This document shows positions 15,052 through 29,139 of a stretch of 64,000 nucleotides of DNA, piece by piece. The position numbers and the translations under genes were made by a program. A model generated the notes under the pieces. That model did no database searches, was not told the DNA's origin, and saw only the letters and a list, made by a program, of their open reading frames with translations. The stretch comes from Vespa crabro (lineage: Eukaryota; Arthropoda; Insecta; Hymenoptera; Vespidae): positions 2,098,501 to 2,162,500 of the forward strand of contig NC_060977.1 of assembly GCF_910589235.1 (NCBI RefSeq), written 5' to 3'. The stretch's first letter is position 1. Every line of letters starts with the position of its first letter.

Positions 15052-15286
15052 ATAACATAGCTCACTAAGTAAATAAATACAAAATATGTATAACATATAC
15101 TAGTTAGTATACAATAGAAATTACAATTCGTTGATTGATTTCATAGAAATCTTTTCTTTTTTTTTTTTTTTTTTGAAGAATTTAGATTTATTAAAAAAAA
15201 AAAAAAAAAAAAGAAAAAAGAAAAAACAGAAAGCAAAAAGAGAAAATATTAATAGTAATAAAAATATTAAATGTAATTGTCTTTTT

Positions 15287-15322
<36 letters not shown>

Positions 15323-15703
15323 ATTAAAACTGAATTGGTTTCCCATTTTTCTTTTTTTCTTTTTTTTTTCTTTTTTTCTTTTTTCTCTTTTTGAAACCAA
15401 GAGTCATACGTTTGTCACTATTATCCTTTCATGATTTAACACTGTCAACGTAAACGACATACGACCGTTTTGCGTATTTATACGTGGGAGAAAGTAATTC
15501 ATTGGGGTGATGGGAGGGGGGGGGGTGTGGGCGGGGAGGGTTTACGTCGTGTCGTTAAAATACCTAGAGTAACATGAGCTTCAAATAAATCCCAGACGAT
15601 TCACAAAATCGTCGACGATTTTCTTCTCTAAATGCATACGCCGTTATATATTACTATATACATATGTATATATAGTATATATTAGTATATGTATATTCAT
15701 ATA

Positions 15704-15753
<50 letters not shown>

Positions 15754-16494
15754 CGAGTACACTTGTAACACTGTTTCGTCGTTTATTCCCTTTTGTCGAG
15801 GAACTGGAAGTAGGTTAATCGACGATAATTTTCTACTCGTTGTCAGCCATCAGCTGCGCTTTTTAATTTCATACAATCGTAAAGAAACCAAAAGACTTAA
15901 GTTTTTCTTTTAACTTCTTCTTTTTTCCCCTTTTCTTTTTCTATTTCTTTCTTTTTTCCCTTTTCTTTCATTCTTTTACTTCTTTCTTATTTCTCTCTCT
16001 CTCACTCTCTCTCTCTCTCTCTCTTTTTCTCTCAAAAGAATTCATCGACTTGATACAAATCGTAAGATCCTTAAGTGCGTTTCCGCAATCGCTTAGATCT
16101 CCATTGCAAAACTCACGCGATCTCACGCGGAGTAAAGTTCTGGCAATGCGTCTTGCTATCCATGCGATTGTATCCGCGTCACGAAGTTACACATTACCCT
16201 TGTAGATACCGATTGCATTTGGAAACGATCAGCGTACGACCTAGTTTCTCAAACGGCATCGATCTTAATTTCAAAAAGTATCCCTCATTTACGTATAAGA
16301 AATATAACATTATAATTTTATTTTTTATATTATATAGAAAAAAAAAAAAAAAAAAAAATCTTTCAATTATATTCTCGAGAAATAAATATATTTTATTTAC
16401 TTTTCTTTTTTTTTTTTTTCTTTCTTTCTTCTTCTCTTTTGTTTCGTCACGTTTTAACAAAGTTCACTTTTAAATTTAACAATTCGTATATATT

Positions 16495-16555
<61 letters not shown>

Positions 16556-17169
16556 GTGGGATACAATTTAAAAATCGTTTCGAAAATATCTCTCTCTCTC
16601 TTTTTTTTTTTCTTTCTTTTTTCTTTCCCCCAATACATTTTTGCAGATTCATTGAAATGTAATAGTTGATGCAATTTTTTTTCTTTTTTTACTTTTTCTC
16701 CTTCTTTTTACGTTTAGTTATTATGAGTTATCTACTATATTGGTTTAGATTTTACGACAGATTTTGTCTAGAGTGAAACGTTGTCGTTTAGGGAACAAGT
16801 GGTACGAAATGGCTATTACAGGATGTCGTATCGTGTAATAATCGCTTGAGAGATGTATTGCTATAGGGTGAAGTACGTAGCTGCGCATTAACCTGGCTTC
16901 CAACATTGTCTATTCCTCTCTTTCTCTCTTCCACACTACTACAATGCAAATATACAAATGTGCGCTTGCGCTTAACCACCCTCAAAGTGAATGTTTATAT
17001 CTTTGTTAATTATTAATCCTTGAAATTGATCATATATAAATATCTATTAAAATCTGTTACGTTTATAACGAAATTAGAAAGATAATGAAAGTACTAATTG
17101 GATTATTATTTAATAGTCTGCAAAAAAATTCGTATTATCGGTAGTTGAATTTTTTTTTTTAATACCTAA

Positions 17170-17173
17170 CAAC

Positions 17174-17230
<57 letters not shown>

Positions 17231-17240
17231 GATAATGATA
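17170..17240. repeat. (AAT)n then (GATAAT)n array
   Basis: Triplet AAT units change abruptly to hexamer GATAAT units near 17206. Confidence 0.9.
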
Positions 17241-18285
17241 AAAGAGACAATTCGTTTGAATCGACTTTTCAACCCTTTAAAGGCTAATTAATCCCTTGTA
17301 CTTTGTTCTGTTTGATTTTAACGATCGAAAAAGGTTTTGGTAACTAAAATAAAACAGGTTGTATAATTTAAATTGGAAAATGTAAAAGTAACTTTAATTT
17401 ACACGACACGTTCGAACAATTTGGTGGACACCGATCAAACAGGGCCCCTTTAATCGTATGATAGTGATACGGAGAATCGTTTGAAGTGGAAATTTTGTCG
17501 AACGACAGTGTGTAACTTCGAAGGTGATAGAGCAGTAACTATTTTACGAGCTCGTAAAACGTCGAGCTTCCCCACCAAAGACGAGTTTCACGAGGTTATA
17601 TGGTTCACGCGCGGCTGCATGCAGTAGGTTCACGTGGTGTATTTTATTAAAAGACCAACTCGTAATGTGGAGTTTTTGATGTGCCAAGAAGAAAGAAGAA
17701 TCGGACGTACCGTCCGACAATATCGACATTTCTTTTTCTCTTCGTATATTTCTAAATCCTCCATCGTTATACGGGATAACGAATGTGAACAAACAAGAGA
17801 GAAATAAAAGTAAATAAAACATAAAAAAAAGAAATGAAAAAAAAAAAAAAAAAAAAAAAGAATAAAGAAAAATAAATGATCCCTAATGAAATATTATTAT
17901 ATTATTATTTATATGTATTACGAAGAAATTTTGAAAAATATTTCTTCACAATTTTCGATAACATACAATAGCCCTAAGTGTCGAGCGATCTAATCGATAT
18001 ACATTGAAACATTTCACCTATCATAAATCCTTTACATTTAAAACTTCTTCATAATCTCATGTAACTTAAAAAAAGTTATTATATACTTGAATATAAGTAT
18101 TCTTTTTTTTTCCTTTTTTTTTCTTTTTTTTTTTTTTTTTTTTTTTTTTAATCCTTTATTTCATTTTATAGTCAAAGAAAGAGAAAATTAATTGATACTT
18201 CATATTAAAACTTTTTAATGTCTTTAATATAATATAATAGTAGTATAAAAGTAATACTGTAACTTTTACATTATAACCAAGTACA

Positions 18286-18292
<7 letters not shown>

Positions 18293-18352
<60 letters not shown>
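18293..18352. repeat. (TA)n tract, about 60 nt
   Basis: Perfect TA. Comparable TA runs at 600-642, 2967-3016, 11460-11494, 15703-15746, 16508-16550, 22806-22840, 43781-43826, 47988-48031, 56287-56330 and 59118-59164. Confidence 0.9.
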
Positions 18353-18354
<2 letters not shown>

Positions 18355-18944
18355 TTAGAAAAGAAAAATAACTTGGAGAGAATTAAAGAACTAAGAAGAG
18401 AAAAGAAAAGAAAAGAAAAGGAAAGAGAAGAGAAGAGAAGGGGGAAAGAAAAAATAAGAAACAAGAAAAAGCATATTCCCTAATAAAAATAATCTCTAAT
18501 AGGAATGATGAAAAATAAAAATCTATAATATAAAATAATACATATAAAACTATACGTACGTTATATGCATGCGAATAAGATATTACGAGGAGCAATAGAA
18601 AGAATAAAGGAAGAAAAAAAAAAAAAAAGAAAAAAGAAAAAAAAACATCAGTTTAACGCATAACGCGTTAATAAAATCTTTTAGGAGTAACGATTTAACC
18701 ATGCATCAGATCAATCAATGTTTCTTTTTAATTTTTCAATTACACCCAGGTAGAAAATTTAATATAAATTGCTCTTTATCCTTCAACGTTCCAAACAATA
18801 TCTATCAAGTGTCACGTAACAATCCACGAATAGTAAGTTGAATATTACATGGACATAGGTAAGAATGTTAGTTAGAGAGAATGGGTAGTAACTCTGTAAT
18901 ACTACTATACTTTACAAGTATGGTGTATAGTAGGTGTGGTAGTG

Positions 18945-19185
18945 GTGCATTGGGGCGCACGAGCAACGCGCAATTATCCCAAAAGCGCGTCGCGGTCGAT
19001 AATGCGCCGTTTGAAGAACGGCTCGCGCGCTATTCGCAACCTGCTTGACACGCGAATCGCACGCCAAGGATAACGACGTGCCACCGTTTCGTAACCAACG
19101 ACGAATCCATTCGAGGGCTCATCAATCAAGAACACGAGACGAGATCGTTTGCGGTATGGCAATCGGCGTTGGTTTCATAGACGTA
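18945..19185. other. CpG-rich non-repetitive island
   Basis: About 240 nt clearly richer in G+C and CpG than its surroundings (many GCGC, TCGCGG, CGCGCG words). An open frame of 62 codons runs on the - strand (18974-19162) but has no recognisable domain. Such patches can be promoters, first exons or conserved elements. I cannot decide from sequence alone. Confidence 0.3.
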
Positions 19186-19231
19186 GCCAGAGAATACTAG
19201 TAAAAGAGAGAGATAGGGTGAGTTCGTACGT

Positions 19232-19267
<36 letters not shown>

Positions 19268-19532
19268 GGGAGAGAAATAGTTTTGCGATCGAAAGGATGG
19301 AAAACAGAGCGACGTAATGGTGCTAATGACGCACACTCTGTTTCCTTTTTTTTCCTCACTCACTCTCTCTCTCTCTCTTTCTCTCTCTTGCATTCCCTTT
19401 CTCTCTTTCTCTTTCTGTCCCTTTTTTCACCTAGTTCGTTTCCTCGAAGAGTAAGCAGTAGTAAAACTAGAAAGACAAACTAGCAATCGTGCAATCGTAA
19501 CACGAATATATTCGGATACAAGCTTTCGACAT

Positions 19533-19563
<31 letters not shown>

Positions 19564-19741
19564 CTTATTCTCTGGGTCGAGTTAAACGTTTTACTATTTC
19601 TTTGTATTTTTCTTTCAACTTATTTGTTTGCTTACTTTTTTCATTCGTTCGTTTATTTACTCGTTTGTTTGTTTCCTTTAACTTCCAACAAAAATTTATT
19701 TGTCTATCGTGGTATCAATGCTGTTTCAAAAAGATTTCTCC

Positions 19742-19787
19742 CGTTCGTTCGTTCGTTCGTTCGTTCGTTCGTTCGTTCGTTCATTCG
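19742..19787. repeat. (GTTC)n tetranucleotide array
   Basis: About eleven CGTT units in a row, ending CATTCGTAC. Confidence 0.9.
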
Positions 19788-19910
19788 TACGTTACAGAAA
19801 AGTAACACTTCTGAAGTTCCGCAATTAGCGGTGTTTGATCGATCGCCCAAGTTAAACGTGTGTCTCGTTACGAGTTTTAAAAGCGTTTGGTTTTCTTCAA
19901 AAGATGCTAT

Positions 19911-19996
19911 TCGATTCGATTCGATTCGATTCGATTCGATTCGATTCGATTCAATTCGATTTGATTCGATTCGTTTCGATACGATTCGATCCGATT
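19911..19996. repeat. (GATTC)n pentanucleotide array
   Basis: Seventeen or so TCGAT units, the last third with substitutions (CAATTCG, TTGATTCG, TCGTTTCG). The - strand reads as repeated RIESN. An artefact, not a gene. Confidence 0.9.
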
Positions 19997-20135
19997 CTCG
20001 TTTCGAGTCTCGTTTCGTTTCGTAAGCGAGATAAAACGAATTTGTATGCAGCGTCACCGAGAAACCTGATCAACGATGTATAGTAAACTCGCGTAAATCG
20101 CGAAAAGAATCGAGCCGGAGGGGTAAGGGTGGAAC

Positions 20136-20178
<43 letters not shown>

Positions 20179-20785
20179 AAAGAAAAGAAAGGAAGAAAAA
20201 AACCATCCAAGTTTTAGGATCGTTCGATCGTTTTCCCTGACGAAAAGTTGCACTTTTCACGATCGTCCAATTTCAAAGTGAGCATCACGAATTCGTTGAA
20301 AGGATCAATAAATTTGACGACCAACGGAAATCGAAGGACTCATTGAAGCGATTGATATTTCTTCGCTTTCGAATTCAAATACCTTTTTCCTTTTCCTCTC
20401 TTTTTTCCTTTTTTTTTTCTTTCTTTTTTTTTTTTTTTTTTTTGCCCCTCTGCCCTCTCTTCTCATCGCGTTCCCGTTCTTTTGAAAATAAAAGGAAGAA
20501 GAAAAAAAAAAAAAAAGGAAAAAAAAAAGAAGAAAAGAGAAAGAATCCTCCGAATGACGAATTAAAAATTATTCATTCATTTTGATCGTTCGAACGGTTC
20601 TCAAAAAAATCTTTATGATCGAGCCATTTAATTGAGATCTAATAACAATTCTCAACGTTTTAACGAATTTCTTTCTTAGCGAATGAACGAGAATGAAGAA
20701 TGTAGGTCGGTTAAAGAGTCCTTGATAATCCATAAATCATAGGGAAAGTCTTGCACAACTCGATTCGGTTCGTTCATGAAAAAAA

Positions 20786-20825
<40 letters not shown>

Positions 20826-20908
20826 AGGTAAGTAAGAAAGTAAGAGGGAAAAAGAAAGAGAAGAAAAAAATGAATGAAAGAAATGAATGAAAAAGAAAAA
20901 AGAAAGAA

Positions 20909-20958
<50 letters not shown>

Positions 20959-21540
20959 AGTGAATGAGTAAGAGAGAAAAGAGAAACATTTTTGTCCGCC
21001 AACCTATTCCGTCCGCCGCAACGCGATTTTCTTTACCTCGGACGTTTCCACTTTGCGGTTCTTTTTACGATAGCCGAGAGCTACGGAGAGACGTTTCCGG
21101 TAGCAGTAAGACGCTCGTTTTCTCGAGGATCTTACAAGGACGACGATCGATCACTTCTAGAGACGAAAGCCGAGACAAATTCTTTTGGAACGTTCCTCTC
21201 TCTCTCTCTCTCTCTCTCTCTTTTCTGTTTCTTTCTTTCTCTTTCTCTCCATCGTGCGTAAAAGGACTCGCGTATATGTATATATATCTGTATGTATGTG
21301 TATGTGTATGTGTATGTATGTATATATATATATAGGTATATATAGTTTCTCCTTTTACGATCGAGCTCGATGCTTTTTAGGCCGAACACGAATCGATTGC
21401 CCTACACTCGATTCGTTCTACCGATAAATCTCCTTTCGGGTACTTTTTTAATCTCCTTTACTCCTACCAAACTATTATTCTGATTTTATTATTATACTTT
21501 TTATCATATCGACTAATATTATAAATCTTTGCACTATGTA

Positions 21541-21647
21541 ATTAGAGTTTGGCTGAGAAAAAAAGAAAATAACTAAAATTGATTAATTAATTAATTAATT
21601 AATTAATTTTTATTAATTTTTTTTTCTTTTTTTCAGCCAACTCTAAT
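21541..21647. mobile_element. Fold-back element with inverted GAGTTGGCTGA ends
   Basis: Left end ATTAGAGTTTGGCTGAG and right end CAGCCAACTCTAAT are inverted repeats, and the interior (A-rich, then repeated AATT, then T-rich) is itself nearly self-complementary, so the 107 nt forms one long imperfect hairpin. The GGTTGGCTGA-like word is reminiscent of mariner-type terminal repeats. No transposase remains. It is best called a small fold-back element of unknown family. Confidence 0.45.
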
Positions 21648-21669
21648 CCGATTTATTCCATTTTTTATA

Positions 21670-21730
<61 letters not shown>

Positions 21731-21926
21731 CGTATCTATTTATTTATTTATACGTATGCACAAATATTCAATTATACAATTTCAAAAATTATCTGGGAAT
21801 ATATTTATAACATATTCTGTACATTTATATTTTTTATAAAACACTTCACTTTTTCGTAATATAATTTATTTTTCTCATTTGTTTTTAACCAACTCTGATC
21901 CAATTTATTTCCATTATTAATGTCTC

Positions 21927-21985
<59 letters not shown>

Positions 21986-21990
21986 TATTA
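21632..21990. repeat. Direct duplication of the fold-back element's right flank
   Basis: CAGCCAACTCTAATCCGATT (from 21633), followed by TATTCCA and a (TA)n run, recurs in diverged form from about 21886 as AACCAACTCTGATCCAATTT, then TATTTCCA and another (TA)n run. The two (TA)n tracts are 21676-21718 and about 21929-21980. This suggests a duplicated segment of about 254 bp. Confidence 0.5.
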
Positions 21991-21999
21991 CACAAATAT

Positions 22000-22493
22000 C
22001 TAATACACCTATACTTTTTAAAGAAATTTTTTGTTTTACGAATAAGTCCTGTTTTCTTAATTAAATGAAATGTTCACGTTACACCGCCACAAAGTGCAAA
22101 GGATTAAAATAATATTTAATGGATTTTCTTCGTTGTCATTTAATCTCAACTTATGGAAACAACCTTATGGAAGATTCTATTAAATTTGCATTTAAATACG
22201 GGACAGTAGAAAAATATTCACTTTTCGTTGGAGTTTTCGACTCGACTTGTTAAGATTGTATTTTATTTATCTACAAAAAATTGATTGAATATATTTCATT
22301 AATTTTTTATGCAACAATAATCAGACAAAATCTCGTACGTCTTTTCAACAATTAGGTATTCTAATTAAAAAACAAAAGAAGAAGAAGAAAAAAAAAACAC
22401 ATGATCATAATACTGATCGTGATGCCCATGTATATTTTAGAATCTGGAGTCGCATTTATCTTCTTTTTTATTTTTTCTTTCTGGCTCTTTTTT

Positions 22494-22528
<35 letters not shown>

Positions 22529-22800
22529 ATTTATAGAGATCGATATATCGATGTATCGAATTAGATCACGATTAAATAGAATGAATGCGAACCAAAGCAT
22601 ACAAAGTAAATCATGTATATTTTTAGTGAAATCGAATAAATGGATGACCGAGTTCGATACTAATATTTCGAGCAAATACGAACGAAAGAAGTATTAATTA
22701 ATTGCATTATTGATTAAATAACTGATGAAACAAGAAGATCCTAGCATGGGTTTAATAAAAATAAGCATGCAAATTAATGATCGATAATAAATAAACAATG

Positions 22801-22843
<43 letters not shown>

Positions 22844-23517
22844 CTCGGGATCCAAATCTTTCTAGATCCAATATGTTTCGTTAATAATTTATTAAAAAAA
22901 AAAAAAGAAAAAAAAAAAAATTCAAACCATTAAACGATTAACTTCGTCTTCGACATGTTTAAAGAAATTGATCTTTAAATTTTTCCCTCCTTAAAAAGAA
23001 ATTCTCTGAGATGGCTCGAAAACACTCGTCGTCCTCGTCGTAGATCAAAATTGAAGGAAATTGATCCTCCAACATATTGAAATTGAGTTGACAATAATCT
23101 AGATACAATAAAGTAAATAATAAAATAAACAATAAAGTATTATAGATTCAATGATGATGACCTGAAAGAGAATTATAAGTAAACAATTTTACTTGAATTT
23201 ATTTCAATATAAATAATATTGTAAAATTATATTAATTAATATAAAATGTATGAACGTTAACTTAATAATTTACTATACAAAAGAAAGTGTATTAGGTTTA
23301 ATGTGCATCTTTTATGATGCACCGACTCTAACAAGAGGGATAATTATTTATTAATAACGAAACGGCACAGAATTTAATACGCTTAAATACGTATATGTGA
23401 ATGTGTAAAACGAATGGAAACTTAGTATGAAATAAAATATAAATACTCTATTGTTAACTGATTTATACGCGATCGATTTCAGGTATTACATATTTACGTA
23501 GGTATGTACGTTAATAG

Positions 23518-23550
<33 letters not shown>

Positions 23551-24471
23551 AAAAAAAGAATAGTCGCTTTAAATCACGAATCGAAATTTTTATTAATGGA
23601 CGAACAATGACTCGACTTGCTCGTTTTTTTTTTTTTTTCATTTTTTTCTTTTTTTTTTTAATTTAAACGATACTATCATTTCGCACACCATTTCTGTTCA
23701 ACTGAAAATAGAAAAAAAAAAAAAAAGAAAAGAACCAAATTATTAGTATCAATAAAAGTTAGTATCAGTAAAAAAAAAATATATTAGATATTAAACAAAC
23801 AGTAAATTTAATTTTTATAAATCATTTCAAAAAATGTTTTCACACAAAATGTTAATTATTTTTGAAATTTGTCGAAATATGTAGATAATTATGTTGGAAA
23901 AAAGAAAGAAAAAAAAAAAAAGAAACAGAAAACCCGGGTTTTATCACGTAGAAAATTATTATAGATAAAGATTTAATTCATAATAAAAAGTAAATAATCA
24001 TAAACAAAATAAACAAAATAATAACTACATAGGAAGGACAAATAAACAACATCGATTGTTACCTAAAAACTATTCTTATTGTTATAATTTTTCATTTTAT
24101 ATTGAAATATTATATATTGTTCAATTAATTACGATAATATTCATTAATTAATTTTAACTTAATTAAATCCGATTTTAACTTTTAATTTTAACGATAACGA
24201 TAAAATAATAATATAATATAATATTAATGTATAAGTTTATTAATATAAATAATATCAATATTATTCTTAATATTTATAAGAATAAAATAATATTAATTAT
24301 AATGAAAATTTAAGTTTATTATATATTTTTATAATATAAGTAAAATATTTTAATTAAATTTATATTATTCTTATATATAATTTAAATATAATGTAATATA
24401 TTATAATATTGATGAATTATTTATTATTATAATTTAACTATATTACAGTTTATCTTTATCTATCCATCTAT

Positions 24472-24519
<48 letters not shown>

Positions 24520-26084
24520 AATTAATAATGTTTAAAATTCATTATTGTAAACATATTATACATATATTTTGCAATTAATAATTATAATACATTAATGACA
24601 ATTCATTTATATATACATATAAATAAATTGTAATCGAATGAAATCAATTAATTGATAATTAATTTCATGATTATAATATGAAAATGATATTACTTACATA
24701 AGACGCAGGAACGAAGACGAGTTCTGCTACGGACCAAGTCTTTCAATGGACTGAGAGATCTCGTATAATATACATTGTAAATATCACACGCTATCTGACA
24801 ACAACAAAGGACGAATAGCTTCGTTTACGTTCTCTCTTCGTGAAAGCGAATTTCCTGGAACATACGAGGCAAAATAACACAATGGAAAGTTCGTTCAAAA
24901 GCAATATACTTTTTCTATCAAAACATACTCCAATCTTTTCATTCAAAATATATAAATATTCGTTAATACACTTTACGTACGAAGAAAAGTAAATAAACGT
25001 ATACATTGAAAATATTACGTATCGTTTATAAATTATAAATTTTAAGAAAATTTATTGATACGAAATAAAATTGTACGTCAGAAATGATACGTCAATGTAG
25101 TGCGACGAATTAATAAAGACATTAACAAAAGTCAATAATATAACTGACGAAATGTTAATTCAATACGCATAACATCAATTTTTTAAATAGTCGATCATAA
25201 TTTTTCAATTTATTATTGAAAAATGTCGAAGTATTATGTACATACGTCAAATGTATCCAAATGTGGTAGTTTTTTTTTTTTTCTTTTCTTAATCGAAACG
25301 ATGAAAATAAATGCTCAGAATAATCTATGAATAAAAATGAAAGTCTTGAATCAAAAAAGAAAAAGAAAAAAGAAATGTAAGTACACGACGAACGTGACAC
25401 ATTCGTACTGTCTACTATTTTTAATCAAGAATATCTTTTAAATGCTACATCCTTTTAACTAAGCGAATATTCGAACGTGAAAATTACGATATTAACAATC
25501 GATTGATATATTAGAAATTAGAAAATGTATGTTAGAAAAATTATACGAATTATCTATAAATAAGAGAATTATACAAATTTCTTATCTACTTGATAGAGTT
25601 CATATAATTATTTTTCTCGATTTATTATTTATATATATATATATATATATATACAAAAAAAAAAAAAAAAAAAAAGGAAAAAGAAAAAACATTATAAATA
25701 CGAGAAGATGAAAATCAATGAATTAAATAACTCTTTAAATTTTATTCAATAATGATTTTTCAAAAGATAAAATCTCTGAACAAATTATTCTTACGACATA
25801 AATATAATAACCGGATGTAGCTAGAATTAAGCGGAAATAGTAATCATGTAATAAGAAAATTGTGATAAAGTAATATCCCACGAATATTATGAACTTGTAT
25901 TTAAAACGATCTCATTTATATTTGTAATATGTACTTGTAGATATTCTTCTTTTAATTAAGTATTGAAAGAAGGAAGAAGATCGGGCAACGTTACACGATT
26001 GTTTTATATAATTTGTTTGAATAGTAATTCATTAATGAAAATTCTTCTCGAATATCATGATTATGCTTATTGAAATGAGAAAGA

Positions 26085-26117
<33 letters not shown>

Positions 26118-26509
26118 AGGAAATTGAAGAAAAAAAAAACGCAAATCTCTTCGCAAATTAAAATTTTCAAATGAATGATTTATTTTTAACGTAATTTAAT
26201 TCCCCCTTAGGTATAAAGTTTGATATTATACATAGATATCATTTTAATGTAATGATTTATTCTTATAATGATTTTTAATCGATTTAAATTAGAAAACTTA
26301 AAATATGATTCATAAGATTCGCAAAACACGTCTTATATATCGTTGTTTCTCTCGTATATCTTGTTCGAATTGCTTGAGAATTTCTTTCTATTTGAAAGAA
26401 ATGCAAGGAAATGTATGGATTATGCAAGTGAAACGATATCTCTCTTTTCTCTTTGATCCATGTATTCTCTTGGCCGACTTTTCAGTGCTCTATGTATATA
26501 TCCTATATA

Positions 26510-26544
<35 letters not shown>

Positions 26545-28027
26545 TTTTCTCACTGTTATTTCTTATATCGAAAGATTTTCTCATAGCTCTCAACGATATT
26601 AATGATTTCTTATTGTAAGAACAAGTATACATCTTTCTTTGGATCCATTTTTAATAAGAGTATCTCATTTAATTTTAATTAAGAAACGACATTGTTTTAA
26701 GGAAAATTTGACTTCTAACAACGATAACTTATACAGATAAGAATTCAAATTGACTCGGTGATAAACGCGTTAGATGGACACCAAGACAAATTGCTTCTAC
26801 GAGTTACTGTCTCGTCGTGCGCATGCACCAAGCTAAATGGACCGTAACGATTATTTAGTCATATAGGTGTGCAGGTTATTTTTAATCACAAAGGCCGTGG
26901 TGCGAGCTACGAAAACGCGTACTTAGTCAGTACTATATTTCCTCCTGGTGTAACATTATCACGGGAAACAACGAATATATAAATAACGTCATTCATTTTT
27001 TCGTTCGTTCTAAAAAAAAAAAAAAAAAAAAAAAGAAAGAAAGAAAAAAAAGGGGGAAAAAAAAAATGAAAAAATGAAGAAGGAAAAAAAGAAAGAAAGA
27101 AAGAAAAAAAAGAATTGAATTTCTTTCAAATATTTCTATTTCCTTTCCATAATTTTCCATCGATTTCAATGAATTATCGTATGCTTTTTAAACGACGAAA
27201 AAAAAGAAAAAAAAAGAAAGAAAAAATATAAGATAAGTCTAATAAATCCAATAAAGAATATTCGGTAATGCGCATATCTACTGACAAGAAACGAGTTCTA
27301 TGGTTATGGCGCGAACAGGATGTTAGTCGAGCGGAAACCACAGAAAAACATTGTCTATCCTCCGCAGAACGAGCTCGGTCAAGAGATTAAGGTAATCCTA
27401 AGGTAATCAATGACTCTCGTTCCAAAGGTTTCAACAGATTAATCGTAAGTCGATCTTACCCCTGAATTCTTTCGCAGACCATAATTGCAAGAAGAGAAAT
27501 TATTATCATTGGTATAATCGTTTCATAATATATACTTATATATATATATATAATATCTTTAAATTTGTTTATTATTAAATCGGCAATAATTTTGCTGATA
27601 TAATTATAATGCTGATATAATTTTTCCTGCTTATGACCAATTTTAATTCATTAGAATAAAATCAGGTTTTATAGTAATACGAAAAGTAAGCAACAGACCC
27701 GGAGTTATTTTCTATATTTTCTCATACATATATACATATATACATACATACATAAATAAATACATAAATACGTATATAGATGGATAGGATACATACATAT
27801 ATACATATGTTTGAAACACTTCCTCGTGATACTCCACTGAGAATTCATTTCTCCCAAAGCAACATTTCGCTAGAAAACTGATTATACTAACTCGTAACGC
27901 GATTGTATTTCATATCAGTATGTAAATCGTATGACTATTAAAAGCTAGAGGATCGAGAGGATCGTTTTTCTTTCCTTTCCTCTTTCTGTTTTTTTTTTGT
28001 TTTCTTTCTTCCCTCCCTCCCCTCCCC

Positions 28028-28066
<39 letters not shown>

Positions 28067-29139
28067 AAATCACACACGAAATCTTTTTTCGCTTAGTACC
28101 GATTCGATCTTTGTGTCATTTGATTTTATTCGTACCAAGAGTGAAATTTCATCGATCGAACATTCAACTTGGCGACTAATTCGATAGAGGAGGAGATTGA
28201 AAATTGGTTCAGTGAATAATACGGCACTCGTGTTTTGATTTCGATCGAACAAATTATACATAAGCGTATTGCGTCTCAGGAAAATGACTCGTTAGCAGGA
28301 CGAAAGGGGGATGGGAATAGAGAATGGGAGGGTGAGGAAGAGAGAGAGAGAGAGAGGGGGGGGGGTAAGAGGGAAATTAAATTCTGGATAACACGCTATG
28401 TCCTCTATGTATCCGTATATTGGTATCTATATATGGTACAAAAAACGAGTGTAATTCGGACTTTATACGATCGGACCTACCGATATGAATTTAAATTACG
28501 GCAAGACCATTGGTTGTAAGAAGAGAGAAAAAAAGAAACAAACAGAGAAAGAGAGGGGGTGGGGGAAACGGAGGAAAGAAAACGAAGGAATAAAAATATG
28601 AATGAATGTATATTGTATGTATGAATATCTTAAAGAATATATATAGAAAAAAAATGTATATTTGCTAATTCTATCGTTTAATAACTTCCGTCAGAATTCG
28701 TTTTGGACGAACGAACAGCGAAAGGGCTCTTCGTACAACAAAATGAACGAACGTGCAAGAGAAGGAGGATGGAATGGAGGAGGATGAGGAGGATGAGTGC
28801 ATGTGGTTAGGAGTGGTGGAGGGATGAGGGTGGGAGTGGGGGAGCGGGTGCAGACTACTGCGGAAACGGAAGATGTCACATTCATCGTAATTTTGGGGCG
28901 ACTCTCGCGGGACGGCGCTTGTGAACCTCGGCGTCTCATAAATAGCAAAAATTTTACACCAGGGAAATATCAGATTCTACGGAGTAACAGTAAAGCGCTC
29001 GAATAAAGGTTGGATAGCAAACGAGCTCGCATCTTCCTCTTTTTTCTTCTTTTTTTCTTTTTTTTTTTTTCCTTTTTTCTCCTTTTTTTTTTTTTTTTTT
29101 TAACACCACTGAGAAACTTGCGAGACATTTCAATTGTAA
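22000..29139. other. A+T-rich spacer with few microsatellites
   Basis: About 7 kb with low microsatellite density compared with both sides, dominated by TAATTA-type sequence (notably 24060-24660). A small 7-bp stem GTGCATC/GATGCAC is at 23303-23322. Short open frames near 24791-25006 and 26305-26586 are A+T-driven and unrecognised. Confidence 0.6.

Larger units (their letters stand above)
15060..18944. other. Non-coding A+T-rich region, part 2
   Basis: Poly-A and poly-T runs (15194-15212, 15288-15321), TA runs and the AAT/GATAAT array. Non-repetitive stretches 16070-16290 and 17400-17760 show no recognisable coding. Confidence 0.65.

Noticed and set aside
19704..20057. Arg-Ile-Glu-Ser-Asn repeat protein on the - strand
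   Set aside because: Translation of the GATTC pentamer array and the GTTC array beside it.
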